NCBI RefSeq assembly: GCF_019021925.1
Contig: NZ_CP058990.1
Span: 860,001 to 924,000, forward strand
Length of the DNA: 64,000 nucleotides
Source: Cellulophaga sp. HaHaR_3_176
GTDB lineage: Bacteria; Bacteroidota; Bacteroidia; Flavobacteriales; Flavobacteriaceae
Direction: 5' to 3'
Every line of letters starts with the position of its first letter. Position 1 is the first letter of the stretch. Positions 51,182-60,578 of the stretch are shown in pieces. The notes beneath the pieces were generated by a model that did not search any database, was not told where the DNA came from, and saw only the letters and a list, made by a program, of their open reading frames with translations. The position numbers and the translations under genes were made by a program.

Positions 51182-53032
51182 TCACTTTCTATATAAGGGG
51201 AAATATTCATTTACAATATCAGCTTCGTCAATAATATAAGTATGTTTTCTAGCCAATGTAACAAGTTTTTCATATGCCCTTTCGTTTAAAACTTTTCTTC
51301 CGGTATAATAAATAACATCATTATTGTTTGGAAAAAAACTTTTCTTATACTTATATAAGCTATCATTATTAGCTCTTCCTCCTCCTAATATGTATTTTTT
51401 AAAGCCATTTTCTCGACCCCAATTCATGGCTTCCATCTTTAAAAAATCATTTGGTCTTAGCTCAAAATAACTAGCCGTAGTACCTCCTAAAAATGAATAC
51501 ATGGTTTCTTTATTTAACAGTATTAATTCAGTAGATATAGGTGTATTATCTTTATAAATTAAAATTAATGCAGTGTTTTTTGGATTTGATAAAATTAAAT
51601 TCTTAAAATATGAAAGAGAGAAAAAATAATTATTTTCAGCTTGATTTCTTTTCATCGTGTTTATATAAATTTCATGAAAAACTTCTATAACACTTTCATC
51701 TATTTCCTTATGAAAAATTTTGGCTTCTAAATTATTACTTATTGCTTTTCTATAATTGTTACGAACCTTAGAAGCAAAGTCATCCCATTGTTCATTTTTA
51801 TCTTCTAAAATTTCTCCTTTTACATTATTAAGTGTAGGTATTATTTTACCAGAGTAGTTGTTATAATTACCTTCTAAGTTAAATCGAATAAATTCAGAGA
51901 TTACTTTATTGTTTTTATACCAATTATCTACATAACTCCAAAAGATTTCTAAATCGTTTGGAGAAGTTTTTTCATTATATAAAGGACCACTATAACCATA
52001 AAATGAGCTAACATCTTTGTACGTAGTATCTTTTTCTTTGATTATAATTTTTCTTAAAGAAAAGGGCATTAAAAACAAAGTTTCATTATTCTTTTCTAAA
52101 GTAAAATATTTAAGTTTTTCTTGTTCTGTATTTTTTATACTAAATAATTCGGGCTTATAAAAAGCATCAAAGCCATCAAAATTAGTTAGTTGTTTTTTAT
52201 ATGTAGCAATATCTTCTTCAGTGATTAAATCATGACAATTTAATTTGTATTCAGAATAATCAATAGATTTTTGTTTTTCAAAAACTTCTGATTCATTATT
52301 ACTATCAGAAATAACACTTTTCTCTTCTTTGACTATCGCTATTTTTGAACTATGTTTGTATAGGTATTTCTCACCTTTAACAAGGTCTCTAATTTTTTTA
52401 GCAGGTACACCATAAACTAATTTTAAATCTCCAATATCCTTATTTACTAAAGATCCAGCCCCAACAGTGGAATAATCACCAATTTTTATTTCTTGAATTA
52501 TATTAGCACCTAAAGATATTGCAGTACATTTTCCTATAGTAACATTTCCTCCCAATGTTGCATTTGGAGCCAAACTAGAGTAATTACCCATTAAACCATC
52601 ATGGTCTAACGATGAGTTTGTATTTAAGATACAAAAATCGCCAACTTTTGAATCACTATTTATAATTACTCCAGGCATTATGGCAACGCCAACGCCAATA
52701 GTAATATTTTTACCTAAACAAGCATTAGGGTGTATTGCATTTATATATTCAAAATTAGGTACTTTAGTTTTTAATTTGTCGTGTATTTTTTTTCTAGTCC
52801 AGTTATCTCCAATAGCTATTATTCCAGATGTAAAATTATATTTTTTAGATAATTCTAAAATATCATTTTCAGTACCTAATATATTATAGTCAAAAACATT
52901 TTCTTTTGTAGATTTAAAAGAATCAATTAAACCAACGATAATATAGTTAGAATTTCTCTCAATGATATCAATAATTACTTTAGCATGACCAGATGCGCCA
53001 ATAATAACTATGTTTTTTTTTTCTTCTATCAT
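51182..53032 (-). CDS. Fusion of NeuD/PglD-type sugar acyltransferase and FemAB-like GNAT domain
   Basis: The 616-residue protein joins two enzymes. Residues 1 to about 217 are a NeuD/PglD acyltransferase: I-I-G-A-S-G-H-A sugar-nucleotide fold, left-handed beta-helix hexapeptides, catalytic H144 in S-L-D-H-D, and the G-V-P-A-K-K end. A polar linker (about 220-258) follows. Residues about 260-616 resemble a FemAB/BioF2-type GNAT protein, with R-N-N-Y-R-K-A, a long helical part and F-L-G-G-T-T-A / L-G-G-G-R near the end. FemAB proteins add amino acids from aminoacyl-tRNA; relatives occur in exopolysaccharide loci. No stop codon or frame change is seen in the linker, so the fusion is real in this sequence. 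It lies next to the initiating sugar transferase gene. Confidence 0.88.
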   Translation of the reverse strand: MIEEKKNIVIIGASGHAKVIIDIIERNSNYIIVGLIDSFKSTKENVFDYNILGTENDILELSKKYNFTSGIIAIGDNWTRKKIHDKLKTKVPNFEYINAIHPNACLGKNITIGVGVAIMPGVIINSDSKVGDFCILNTNSSLDHDGLMGNYSSLAPNATLGGNVTIGKCTAISLGANIIQEIKIGDYSTVGAGSLVNKDIGDLKLVYGVPAKKIRDLVKGEKYLYKHSSKIAIVKEEKSVISDSNNESEVFEKQKSIDYSEYKLNCHDLITEEDIATYKKQLTNFDGFDAFYKPELFSIKNTEQEKLKYFTLEKNNETLFLMPFSLRKIIIKEKDTTYKDVSSFYGYSGPLYNEKTSPNDLEIFWSYVDNWYKNNKVISEFIRFNLEGNYNNYSGKIIPTLNNVKGEILEDKNEQWDDFASKVRNNYRKAISNNLEAKIFHKEIDESVIEVFHEIYINTMKRNQAENNYFFSLSYFKNLILSNPKNTALILIYKDNTPISTELILLNKETMYSFLGGTTASYFELRPNDFLKMEAMNWGRENGFKKYILGGGRANNDSLYKYKKSFFPNNNDVIYYTGRKVLNERAYEKLVTLARKHTYIIDEADIVNEYFPLYRK

Positions 53033-53068
53033 AATAAAAAACTCTGATTTTCAGATATTTATATAATA

Positions 53069-53689
53069 TTATTTTTGTAATTGCTTTTTTCTATAAGCAT
53101 CAAAATATTCACTCACTTCGTTTGATGCTACGGCAACATCACTTCCTTTAATTACTTTATTTATTGTTTTAAAAATAATTTTCAAATCATTTTTAAAAGA
53201 TAATCCTTTAACATATTCTATATCAAAAGCAAATTTCTCTTCCCATTGTAAATAATTTCGTCCAGAAATTTGTGCAAGTCCTGTAATTCCAGGTCTAACA
53301 GTGTGTCTTAAGCTTTCTTCTTTGGTGTAATAGGGTAAGTATTGTACAAGTAATGGTCTAGGGCCGATTAAGCTCATATCACCTTTTAAAACATTTATTA
53401 ATTGAGGTATTTCATCTAAAGAAGTTTTTCTTAAAATAGATCCAAATTGAGTAAGCCTTTTATCATCAGGAAGTAATACTCCATTTTTATCTTTTTTATC
53501 AGTCATTGTTTTAAACTTAAGTACTGAAAATACTTTCTCGTTTTTTCCAGGTCTCTTCTGAGTAAAAAAAGGGGATCCATTTAAAAAGATACTTATAATT
53601 GTAATTATAACAAATACAGGACTCAAGATCAATAAAAAACTAAGTGCTATTAAAAAATCCAAAAAACGTTTAAAAAAAAGTTTGTACAT
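53069..53689 (-). CDS. Undecaprenyl-phosphate sugar phosphotransferase (PglC/WcaJ-type)
   Basis: The 206-residue protein is a small monotopic phosphoglycosyl transferase with an N-terminal re-entrant helix. Family motifs are K-F-R/K-T-M, the D-E motif in S-L-D-E-I-P-Q-L, G-D-M-S-L-I-G-P-R-P and R-P-G-I-T-G-L-A-Q. It starts glycan assembly by moving a sugar phosphate to the lipid carrier. The short form without the membrane domain of WcaJ resembles PglC, which usually uses N-acetylated amino sugars. The neighbouring NeuD/PglD-like domain fits a diacetamido-sugar, but no aminotransferase gene is present in the window. Confidence 0.95.
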   Translation of the reverse strand: MYKLFFKRFLDFLIALSFLLILSPVFVIITIISIFLNGSPFFTQKRPGKNEKVFSVLKFKTMTDKKDKNGVLLPDDKRLTQFGSILRKTSLDEIPQLINVLKGDMSLIGPRPLLVQYLPYYTKEESLRHTVRPGITGLAQISGRNYLQWEEKFAFDIEYVKGLSFKNDLKIIFKTINKVIKGSDVAVASNEVSEYFDAYRKKQLQK

Positions 53690-53743
53690 GATATGGTGAT
53701 TGAATATAATGGTGTGCTATATATGATTTTTTTATTTTACTTA

Positions 53744-54940
53744 TTATAATTTTGCACCAATATCGTCAACCAGATTGGCAAATTGATCGCATAATATAGA
53801 CTTGTCAAATTTATTTTCAGCTAATAATCTAGCGTTTTTACCCATTTTAGCACAAAGTTCAGGATTATTTTTAAATTCAATAATTTTGTCAGCTAATTGT
53901 TTCGGTATTTTAACATCAACATATGCGCCACAATTATGGTCTTCAACCATATCTTTGGTCCACCCAGCTGAATTAACAATAATTGGTTTACCTGCAGATA
54001 ATGTATCAAATAATTTATTAGGCGAATTCGTAGCTAGAATTGGTAAATCAGAAAACGTTACTAATGAAACATCCGAAAGGTTAACAATTTCAGATAATTT
54101 TTTCATTGGTACTTTACCATAAAAATGCATAAAATCTAAGCCTTCATCTTCACATCTTTTCTTTATTAATGGTTCCATAGCCCCTGCACCCATAAATATA
54201 AATTCGATATCAGTTCTATCTTTTAAAAGTACAGCTGCATCAATAATATAGTCCATTGCATTTGCGAGCCCCATAGCTCCAAAATAAACCACTTTAAAAG
54301 TGTCTTCTTTTAAATTGATTTCTTTTAATAAAGACATATTTCTCTCTCTTGGCCAAAATTCATCTTTTTTAGACATATTTGGTATTGTGGTAACTTTTTC
54401 TATTGGAGTACCTGCGGCTAAAACACCATCTTGCATGCCAGGGGAAAGCGCTACAACGTGTTTTGAATTTTGATAAACTATTTTTTCGAACCAATATAAA
54501 AACTTAATAGCCAGTTTATTTTTTACACCACCCATTTGTACGGGAACTTCAGGCCATAAATCTCTAACTTCAAAAATATAAGGTAGTTTTTTAAATTTTT
54601 TACCCAACAAGGCAGGAAAGCCAATAGTTAATGGGGTAGAGGTAGCAATAGTTAAATCAAAATTATTATTTTTTAATACATAAATAGACGATAAAACCAT
54701 AAATTTTAAAAAAGCAATTATCCTTTTTAAAATTCCCATTTTATTACTGTATGGTATTTTATAATAAATAACCTTTATGCCGTCTATAATGGCTTCTTTT
54801 GGTTTGTCATCATCTTTTGTAGTAGTTATCATGGTCACTTCATGACCGTGCTTTATAAGCTCTCTACTTATCCAATAACTACGAGTACCACCTGGTTCAG
54901 ATGGGGTAATGAAGTATTGATGTATATATAATATTTTCAT
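53744..54940 (-). CDS. GT4 glycosyltransferase, WbuB-like
   Basis: The 398-residue protein has a GT-B fold: N-terminal Y-I-H-Q-Y-F-I-T-P with the G-G-T-R-S loop, V-R-D-L-W-P-E, and the donor domain with Y-F-G-A-M-G-L and K-L-F-D-T-L-S-A-G-K-P. This combination is typical of WbuB-like transferases that add a deoxy or amino sugar as second residue to the lipid-linked first sugar. It precedes the initiating sugar transferase gene in the operon. The donor sugar is not certain. Confidence 0.92.
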   Translation of the reverse strand: MKILYIHQYFITPSEPGGTRSYWISRELIKHGHEVTMITTTKDDDKPKEAIIDGIKVIYYKIPYSNKMGILKRIIAFLKFMVLSSIYVLKNNNFDLTIATSTPLTIGFPALLGKKFKKLPYIFEVRDLWPEVPVQMGGVKNKLAIKFLYWFEKIVYQNSKHVVALSPGMQDGVLAAGTPIEKVTTIPNMSKKDEFWPRERNMSLLKEINLKEDTFKVVYFGAMGLANAMDYIIDAAVLLKDRTDIEFIFMGAGAMEPLIKKRCEDEGLDFMHFYGKVPMKKLSEIVNLSDVSLVTFSDLPILATNSPNKLFDTLSAGKPIIVNSAGWTKDMVEDHNCGAYVDVKIPKQLADKIIEFKNNPELCAKMGKNARLLAENKFDKSILCDQFANLVDDIGAKL

Positions 54941-54946
54941 TATCTT

Positions 54947-55492
54947 TTATTTAGAATCAAATTTTGTTAAAATTTCTTTAGCTTTTTTATAATCGTAGTT
55001 CCAGTATTCAGTTTTTTTTAACCTCTCAAATGTAGTGTCATCTAATCTTTTTTTATAAAATTTGGCAGGACTTCCAAAATAAATAGAATTTTCAGGTATA
55101 TCTTGATTAACAAATGACATGGCTCCGATAACAGCACCGTCACCAATTGTAACTCCTTGTTTAATAATACATCCAGCAGCTATCCAAACATCGTTTCCAA
55201 TTATAGTTTTTTTATCAAAAATACATTGATCACTAAGTCTAGGTGATGTGCTTAGCCACCAGTATGAATGTTGCATTCCTCCAATTTGAACACCTGGTGC
55301 AATTGAACAATAGTTACCCAATTCGGTATTAATTAATACGGTATTATTGGCAATATAATTGCCTCTTCCTATTTTAGTTTTAGATATTAAAGTATTACTA
55401 CTTATTCGAGTAGTATTGTGAATATTATTTTTTTTTATAAAATCAAGAGGTAACCTTAATAAATGTTTAATAAAAAAATATATATTTTTCAT
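54947..55492 (-). CDS. Hexapeptide-repeat O-acetyltransferase (CatB/WbbJ-like)
   Basis: The 181-residue protein starts at an ATG overlapping the stop of the upstream GT4 gene (ATGA junction); a longer frame exists but would run into that gene. After a short helix come left-handed beta-helix repeats, then G-N-D-V-W-I-A-A-G-C-I-I-K-Q-G-V-T-I-G-D-G and G-S-P-A-K. It should acetylate a sugar hydroxyl or amine of the glycan, using acetyl-CoA. Confidence 0.9.
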   Translation of the reverse strand: MKNIYFFIKHLLRLPLDFIKKNNIHNTTRISSNTLISKTKIGRGNYIANNTVLINTELGNYCSIAPGVQIGGMQHSYWWLSTSPRLSDQCIFDKKTIIGNDVWIAAGCIIKQGVTIGDGAVIGAMSFVNQDIPENSIYFGSPAKFYKKRLDDTTFERLKKTEYWNYDYKKAKEILTKFDSK

Positions 55493-56607
55493 ATTGATTG
55501 GTATAGGTTTAAATATTTCTGAGCAATGTGTTTCCAATTAAACTCAATAAAATCTATTTTATGTAATTCGTATGTGCTGTAGTTAGAAAATAATTTCTTC
55601 AAATTATTTTTAATACTTAAGACATCATTTCCATTACAGGATTCTCCAATATTTATATCAAATACTCCATCTATTCCATCCGCTTTTGAGTATAATAATG
55701 GTAATCCCTGAGATAGTGCTTCTATATATACTAAACCAAAAGTTTCTCCTATTGATGGCATAGCAAAAATATCATTGTTGCTATAGTTTTTAAGGAGTTC
55801 TTCTTTATTATTAATCGAGCCTAAGCATTTTACTGTATCAGGATTGTTATTTGAAATTTCTTTTAATTTTTCTTCATCAGCACCTCCAGAACCGATTATG
55901 TTCAATTTAAAATTTATTCCTTCATTTTTTAATTCTAATATAGCAGTAGCTAAATTAATTATTTTTTTCCGAGGAATTAATCTTCCTACATATAATATAT
56001 TTTGGGGTTTATTATTATATTTTTTAAGCTGTGTTTTATTTAACCAAAAATCATCAATGCCATTATAAATTACAATACATTTTTTCTCTATTTCATCTTT
56101 TTTATTACTTAAAAAGGGATGGTTTAAAAACTTATTTTTTAATGAGTCACTAATGAAAATTAATTTACTTGCATTATTTATTATTTGTAAACCTAAAGAA
56201 TATAAATCTTTTCTATACTTTAAAAAAACAGTTAAATCAGTTGCTCTAACTGCTACAATATATGGGATGCTTTTTTTTTGATGTAGCTTATAAGCTAAAG
56301 CTCCATCACTAAAAAGTGTAGTTGCATGTATCAAATTAACATCAGATAAATTTTCATTTTCTAATAAATTTTTTTCTAAAAACTTAATCTTACTATTAAA
56401 AAATACCTTGTGGTACACCTTAAGAGTTTTTGAATAAACAACTTTACTATTATGAACTTTAAATTCAAATATATTATTTCCAATAGGTGTGGTATTACGT
56501 GTTGGGTTATATATTATTTGCTCAACATTTAGTTGGTCTAAGTTTTTATAAAGATTACTATGAACCTTTGTTAAAGAAAAATCATTACAGATATGGAGAC
56601 ATTTCAT
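55489..56607 (-). CDS. GT4 glycosyltransferase
   Basis: The 372-residue protein has a GT-B fold with Y-V-G-R-L-I-P-R-K-K in the donor domain and the E-x7-E region S-I-G-E-T-F-G-L-V-Y-I-E-A-L. The chosen ATG starts M-K-C-L-H-I-C-N-D; a longer frame overlapping the GT2 gene by 14 nt adds residues before the first strand. The donor and acceptor are unknown. It lies between the GT2 gene and the acetyltransferase, with overlapping or near-overlapping ends on both sides. Confidence 0.92.
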   Translation of the reverse strand: MKCLHICNDFSLTKVHSNLYKNLDQLNVEQIIYNPTRNTTPIGNNIFEFKVHNSKVVYSKTLKVYHKVFFNSKIKFLEKNLLENENLSDVNLIHATTLFSDGALAYKLHQKKSIPYIVAVRATDLTVFLKYRKDLYSLGLQIINNASKLIFISDSLKNKFLNHPFLSNKKDEIEKKCIVIYNGIDDFWLNKTQLKKYNNKPQNILYVGRLIPRKKIINLATAILELKNEGINFKLNIIGSGGADEEKLKEISNNNPDTVKCLGSINNKEELLKNYSNNDIFAMPSIGETFGLVYIEALSQGLPLLYSKADGIDGVFDINIGESCNGNDVLSIKNNLKKLFSNYSTYELHKIDFIEFNWKHIAQKYLNLYQSI

Positions 56608-56626
56608 TTTTTCATTTTTAATTAGT

Positions 56627-57502
56627 TTAACGTCTAACATTTCTAAATAATTTTAAATAAGTTTTTGGGAAGTATAATTTAAAGTAACCAAAGAAAACGT
56701 AGAACGGTAATCTTAAAGGGAAAAACTTTTTCATGTACTTGACATTAGATTTAAATGCCATTTTTGTGGGACTGTACAAAAGTTCTTTACGCTCTTTAAT
56801 TGTTTTAGAAGTATAATTAACATAAAAATCTATATGGTCATATTCACAATGTCCACAATATTCAGGAGCTATGATAACTGGTAATTTTTTCTGACTAGCC
56901 ATTAACGTATAATCATAATCTGCAATACCATGATCATATCCTGTAGATAGGATTCCGATTTTATCAACAACTTGTTTTGAAACGAGCATTATGTTAGCAT
57001 TAGCTAAATCACAATATTGAAAATCACCATTGGGTGCTAATCTTTTTTGAGTATATAAAAATTTATTTAGTAGAACAGATCCACTATAGGTTAACTTTTT
57101 TTTATGCTTATCTTCAGTTGCTCCTATATAAATGCCTTCTTGATTGAATTTTTTTAAAGAATGTACATGGCACGATAAAAGCTGTTCAATACTATTTTCA
57201 TAAAGTTCGGTATCGTCATTTAATAACAAATAACCATCATAATTATTCTTTAAAGCTTCTTTCCATGAATTGATCATTCCATTAGCCCAAAATAACTGAC
57301 CAGAACCTTTTAAAATTTGTACTTCAGAAAAAGAACTTCTTATAGCTTCACTGGTACCATCAGTAGAACCATCATCAGTTAAATAAACTTCAAACTCAAT
57401 TTGATTTTCGAGTTTTTGTATTGCTTTATATAAAGATTTTAAAGATTTTAAAGTTTTCTCTTTTCTGTTAAAACAAGTATATAAAATTGAAATTTTTTTC
57501 AT
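56627..57502 (-). CDS. GT2 glycosyltransferase
   Basis: The 291-residue protein has a GT-A fold with Y-T-C-F-N-R near residue 8, D43-D-G-S-T-D and the metal-binding L-N95-D-D motif, and a C-terminal W/F-rich helical part. It is a rhamnosyltransferase-like inverting enzyme of surface polysaccharide synthesis. No membrane helix is clear. It follows the polymerase gene by 27 nt on the same strand. Confidence 0.93.
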   Translation of the reverse strand: MKKISILYTCFNRKEKTLKSLKSLYKAIQKLENQIEFEVYLTDDGSTDGTSEAIRSSFSEVQILKGSGQLFWANGMINSWKEALKNNYDGYLLLNDDTELYENSIEQLLSCHVHSLKKFNQEGIYIGATEDKHKKKLTYSGSVLLNKFLYTQKRLAPNGDFQYCDLANANIMLVSKQVVDKIGILSTGYDHGIADYDYTLMASQKKLPVIIAPEYCGHCEYDHIDFYVNYTSKTIKERKELLYSPTKMAFKSNVKYMKKFFPLRLPFYVFFGYFKLYFPKTYLKLFRNVRR

Positions 57503-57529
57503 AAAATCATTTTGATTTGAAATAGTGTG

Positions 57530-58711
57530 TTAGTTATACTTGATACTATTTTTTATTATGCCTTGCATAAAACAAAATACTAAAAAGAAAGATAGAGCAC
57601 CTTGCATTATAGGTTCAACGAAAAACATCAAATTAATAATTATTGTATTTACGGTAATTAAATTAGTAAAATAGATGTTTGGTTTTAATTTTCTCACAGT
57701 TTTTAAAGTATCTGAAATTGTTCTTATGGAGAAGGCTAAAATTAAAACAAAAGGTAATAATCCATTTTGTTGCGCTACATCTAGCCACAAATTATGACTA
57801 AAACCAAATTCTCTAAAATCCCAACCTAAGGGTTTTGTAAATAAATTAGTTAAAGATTTTGTCCATCTTTCTGTTCTGCCACCTGCACTTCCAGCATTAC
57901 TATCAGTTTCTTGTAATCTTTTTCCTAAAGTTGAGAGATAATCGGCATTTAAGTCTATTGGAACAAATAAATAAAATAGAATAGATATTATGACTATTAC
58001 AGAAATTAACTTAAAATTAGTTTTTCTTTTTTGTTTTGGAATTATGAATGCTAATGTGATAACTAAACTTATAAAACATAATACAATTTGAGTTCTACTA
58101 CCTAATCTAAATACACATAACATGCTTATAATAAATAAAAAAGCTAATATTAATTTAAGAATAATATTTTTTATTTTCCCTGTAATAAACAGAGTAGGTA
58201 TTGCCATATTAAAAGTCAAATAAGCACCCATTAAAGTTGCTGTAATTGGACGTCCGTTCCAAAAATTAGGAATGTAACGATCAAATTGAGCAAAACCACC
58301 TTGAAAAATATTTAAGAGAACAGAAACAATGGCTGTAAAGGAGTATAATAATCCAACCGCTATCAAAATATAATAAACCTTTTGTAATGAGTTTATTTTT
58401 TGAGAAACATATTTTCCAAATAAATAAAATGTAGGTGGAAATAATAAATAAAATAAAATAGTTTGTATGTACTCTTCAGGGTCAAAAAATGAAAAAGAAG
58501 CGTAGGTAGAAGAAAAAATAAGTAATATAATAAAAATAAAATCTATATTTTGTATTAAATATTTTTTATCAAAAAAAACTAATACAAATAGAGTGTAACC
58601 TGCCAAGTAACCTAATTCAAATGGGTTGATAAGGTATAAAATAAAAAATATGCTTGGTAGCAAACCAACTTTATGAAAAATAGATCTTAATTCTAAAAAT
58701 AAATTGAACAT
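57530..58711 (-). CDS. wzy: O-antigen polymerase/ligase (Wzy-like)
   Basis: The 393-residue membrane protein has about 11 helices with a large loop near the C-terminal half (about 265-320), which holds G-G-R-T-E-R-W and F-S-H-N-L-W-L, as in O-antigen ligase/polymerase family proteins. In this locus, with a Wzx flippase gene, it most likely polymerizes lipid-linked repeat units in the periplasm. A ligase role (WaaL) is possible but less likely inside a synthesis locus. Confidence 0.9.
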   Translation of the reverse strand: MFNLFLELRSIFHKVGLLPSIFFILYLINPFELGYLAGYTLFVLVFFDKKYLIQNIDFIFIILLIFSSTYASFSFFDPEEYIQTILFYLLFPPTFYLFGKYVSQKINSLQKVYYILIAVGLLYSFTAIVSVLLNIFQGGFAQFDRYIPNFWNGRPITATLMGAYLTFNMAIPTLFITGKIKNIILKLILAFLFIISMLCVFRLGSRTQIVLCFISLVITLAFIIPKQKRKTNFKLISVIVIISILFYLFVPIDLNADYLSTLGKRLQETDSNAGSAGGRTERWTKSLTNLFTKPLGWDFREFGFSHNLWLDVAQQNGLLPFVLILAFSIRTISDTLKTVRKLKPNIYFTNLITVNTIIINLMFFVEPIMQGALSFFLVFCFMQGIIKNSIKYN

Positions 58712-58726
58712 TTTATTTTTTTTAGA

Positions 58727-59311
58727 TTAAATTTTTTTAATGAATTTAGCAGGATTTCCAGCCCATATTTCATCATCAGGTATAGATTTTGTAACCACTG
58801 AACCTGCTCCAATAATTGATTTGTTTCCAATTGTAACTCCCTTCAAAATTATTGAATGAGCTCCAATAAAAGCAAAATCTTTTATAATAATTGGTTTTGT
58901 TATTGGAATATCAGTTTTAGTATTCATTCTCAAATCAGCATTTAAAGAATGAAAATCTGTATCATAAATCTTAACACTTCCACCAATTTTCACATAACTA
59001 CCTATCGTTATTTTTTCATGACAAATTATTGTAGAATTTGAAATTCCGGTATTGTCACCTATTTCTATAATCGCATTTTGTTTTGTATTAAAAACCATAC
59101 GTACATCACCACCAATTGGGTTTGCTGAAGAACTAGAGTTGAATATGGTATTGTTACCTAAAATAATTTTTCCTTGCCCTCTTATAAAAAGCTTTCCATT
59201 GATCTTAGGGTAAGATTTATATTGTACTTTTTTATAAATTAAAAGAGCATAATTATATAAAACAGTATAAATGTTTAAAATAAAATAAATATTTTTTTTT
59301 AATTTATTCAT
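58727..59311 (-). CDS. Hexapeptide-repeat acyltransferase (WcaF/WbbJ-like)
   Basis: The 194-residue protein has an N-terminal hydrophobic helix, then beta-helix repeats, catalytic-loop region D-T-D-F-H-S-L and the end F-I-G-A-H-S-I-I-L-K-G-V-T-I-G, A-G-N-P-A-K. The D-x-x-F-H and N-P-A-K pattern is that of maltose/galactoside/WcaF-type O-acetyltransferases. It overlaps the upstream GT4 gene by 8 nt, so it is coupled to it. Confidence 0.92.
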   Translation of the reverse strand: MNKLKKNIYFILNIYTVLYNYALLIYKKVQYKSYPKINGKLFIRGQGKIILGNNTIFNSSSSANPIGGDVRMVFNTKQNAIIEIGDNTGISNSTIICHEKITIGSYVKIGGSVKIYDTDFHSLNADLRMNTKTDIPITKPIIIKDFAFIGAHSIILKGVTIGNKSIIGAGSVVTKSIPDDEIWAGNPAKFIKKI

Positions 59312-60578
59312 TTGAATGGATTATAGAATCATATATATTGGTTAATTGCTTGAGGTTTGTAGATCTTGAGTGCCTTTTTAGTGCAGCTTTATTTCCATTT
59401 AAACCTATTTCTTTTGCGAATTCGGGTGTATTTAAGATACGCTTGATACCAATTGCAAGCATTTCTACTTCTTCAAATCTATATAGTAAGCCAGTTTTCT
59501 CATTTTCTAGCATGTTTGACACGCCTCCAACATAACTAGCGATAACAGGAACACCTAAAAGTTGGGCTTCACCTAAAGAATTAGGACTGTTTTCAATACT
59601 TGAAGGACAAATAAACAAAGATGAATTTAAATATTCGTTTACCATTTGCTTTTCGTTAAGTGAGCCAGTAAACGTTACTTGATCTTGTAAGTCATACTTT
59701 GCTAAAAGCTTTTTAATGTACTTACCATATCCTGTGATACTAAGTTTTTCTTTAAACGTATCAGATTTAACAATATTACCTCCAGCTATACGCAGTTGCA
59801 ATTTTGGAAAATCTTTTTTTAATAAATAAACAGCTTTTAAAACGTTATGTAAACCTTTTAATGGAGTAGCTGCTTGTGATAAAAAAATTACTGGATTATT
59901 TTTTTCATTATTGGGAGACCAAAGTTGTGATTCATAAAAGATATCTCTCAAAGATTCATTACAAAAATAATAATTAACTTCAGGATTTAGAATTTTAGTA
60001 TGATCATGATCCCAGTCAGTTCTTCCAATAACATTTTTAGTTTTTAAAAGATATTTTTTTTCAATAGCACTCCCTCTTTTGTAAAACTCATTTTCTTGCT
60101 GTCTTAATGTTTTTCTTTTTAAAACATCACGGAAAGTCAAACTTCGAATTAAATCAATAGGCTTTAAACCAGCTAAAAAATATCGGGCATAAACACTAAT
60201 AAGTCCCTGTATAGAAATAACATAATTTAATTCAGGACAAGCATTCATTAATGAAAGTCCATGCGCATATTCTGTTCCATGTATATGAACTACATCAGGT
60301 TGAATTTTTTCAATAATTGATTTCCATTTTTTTTCTAATGTTATATCATAACTACTTATTGACGTTTTTCCTTTTAATAGTAAATAAGTAATATTTGAGA
60401 TTTCAACTTCTTTATCTTCAGTAGCGTTTCTAGATGTAGCAACAAATAAATCAATTTCAGAATTTTTAGAAAGATCTCTTGCTAAACCATACATCCAGCC
60501 ACCAACAACAGGAGGTCTTTGCCCGATTGAAACAGCCAAGTCTGGAAAAACAGTATTTGTAACCCAAAGTATTTTCAT
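59304..60578 (-). CDS. GT4 glycosyltransferase
   Basis: The 424-residue protein has a GT-B fold: N-terminal W-V-T-N-T-V-F-P and G-G-W-M-Y-G-L loop, H-I-H-G-T-E-Y-A-H-G, and donor domain with S-Q-A-A-T-P-L-K-G and P-S-S-I-E-N-S-P-N-S-L-G-E-A-Q (E-x7-E). The donor sugar is unknown. It overlaps its upstream GT4 neighbour by 4 nt (ATGA) and its downstream acyltransferase by 8 nt. Confidence 0.93.
   Translation of the reverse strand: MKILWVTNTVFPDLAVSIGQRPPVVGGWMYGLARDLSKNSEIDLFVATSRNATEDKEVEISNITYLLLKGKTSISSYDITLEKKWKSIIEKIQPDVVHIHGTEYAHGLSLMNACPELNYVISIQGLISVYARYFLAGLKPIDLIRSLTFRDVLKRKTLRQQENEFYKRGSAIEKKYLLKTKNVIGRTDWDHDHTKILNPEVNYYFCNESLRDIFYESQLWSPNNEKNNPVIFLSQAATPLKGLHNVLKAVYLLKKDFPKLQLRIAGGNIVKSDTFKEKLSITGYGKYIKKLLAKYDLQDQVTFTGSLNEKQMVNEYLNSSLFICPSSIENSPNSLGEAQLLGVPVIASYVGGVSNMLENEKTGLLYRFEEVEMLAIGIKRILNTPEFAKEIGLNGNKAALKRHSRSTNLKQLTNIYDSIIHSNE

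Noticed and set aside
51182..53689. Complete bacillosamine (PglC-PglD-PglE-PglF) pathway
   Set aside because: Only PglC-like and PglD-like parts are present. No aminotransferase or dehydratase gene is in the window, and PglD is fused to another domain.
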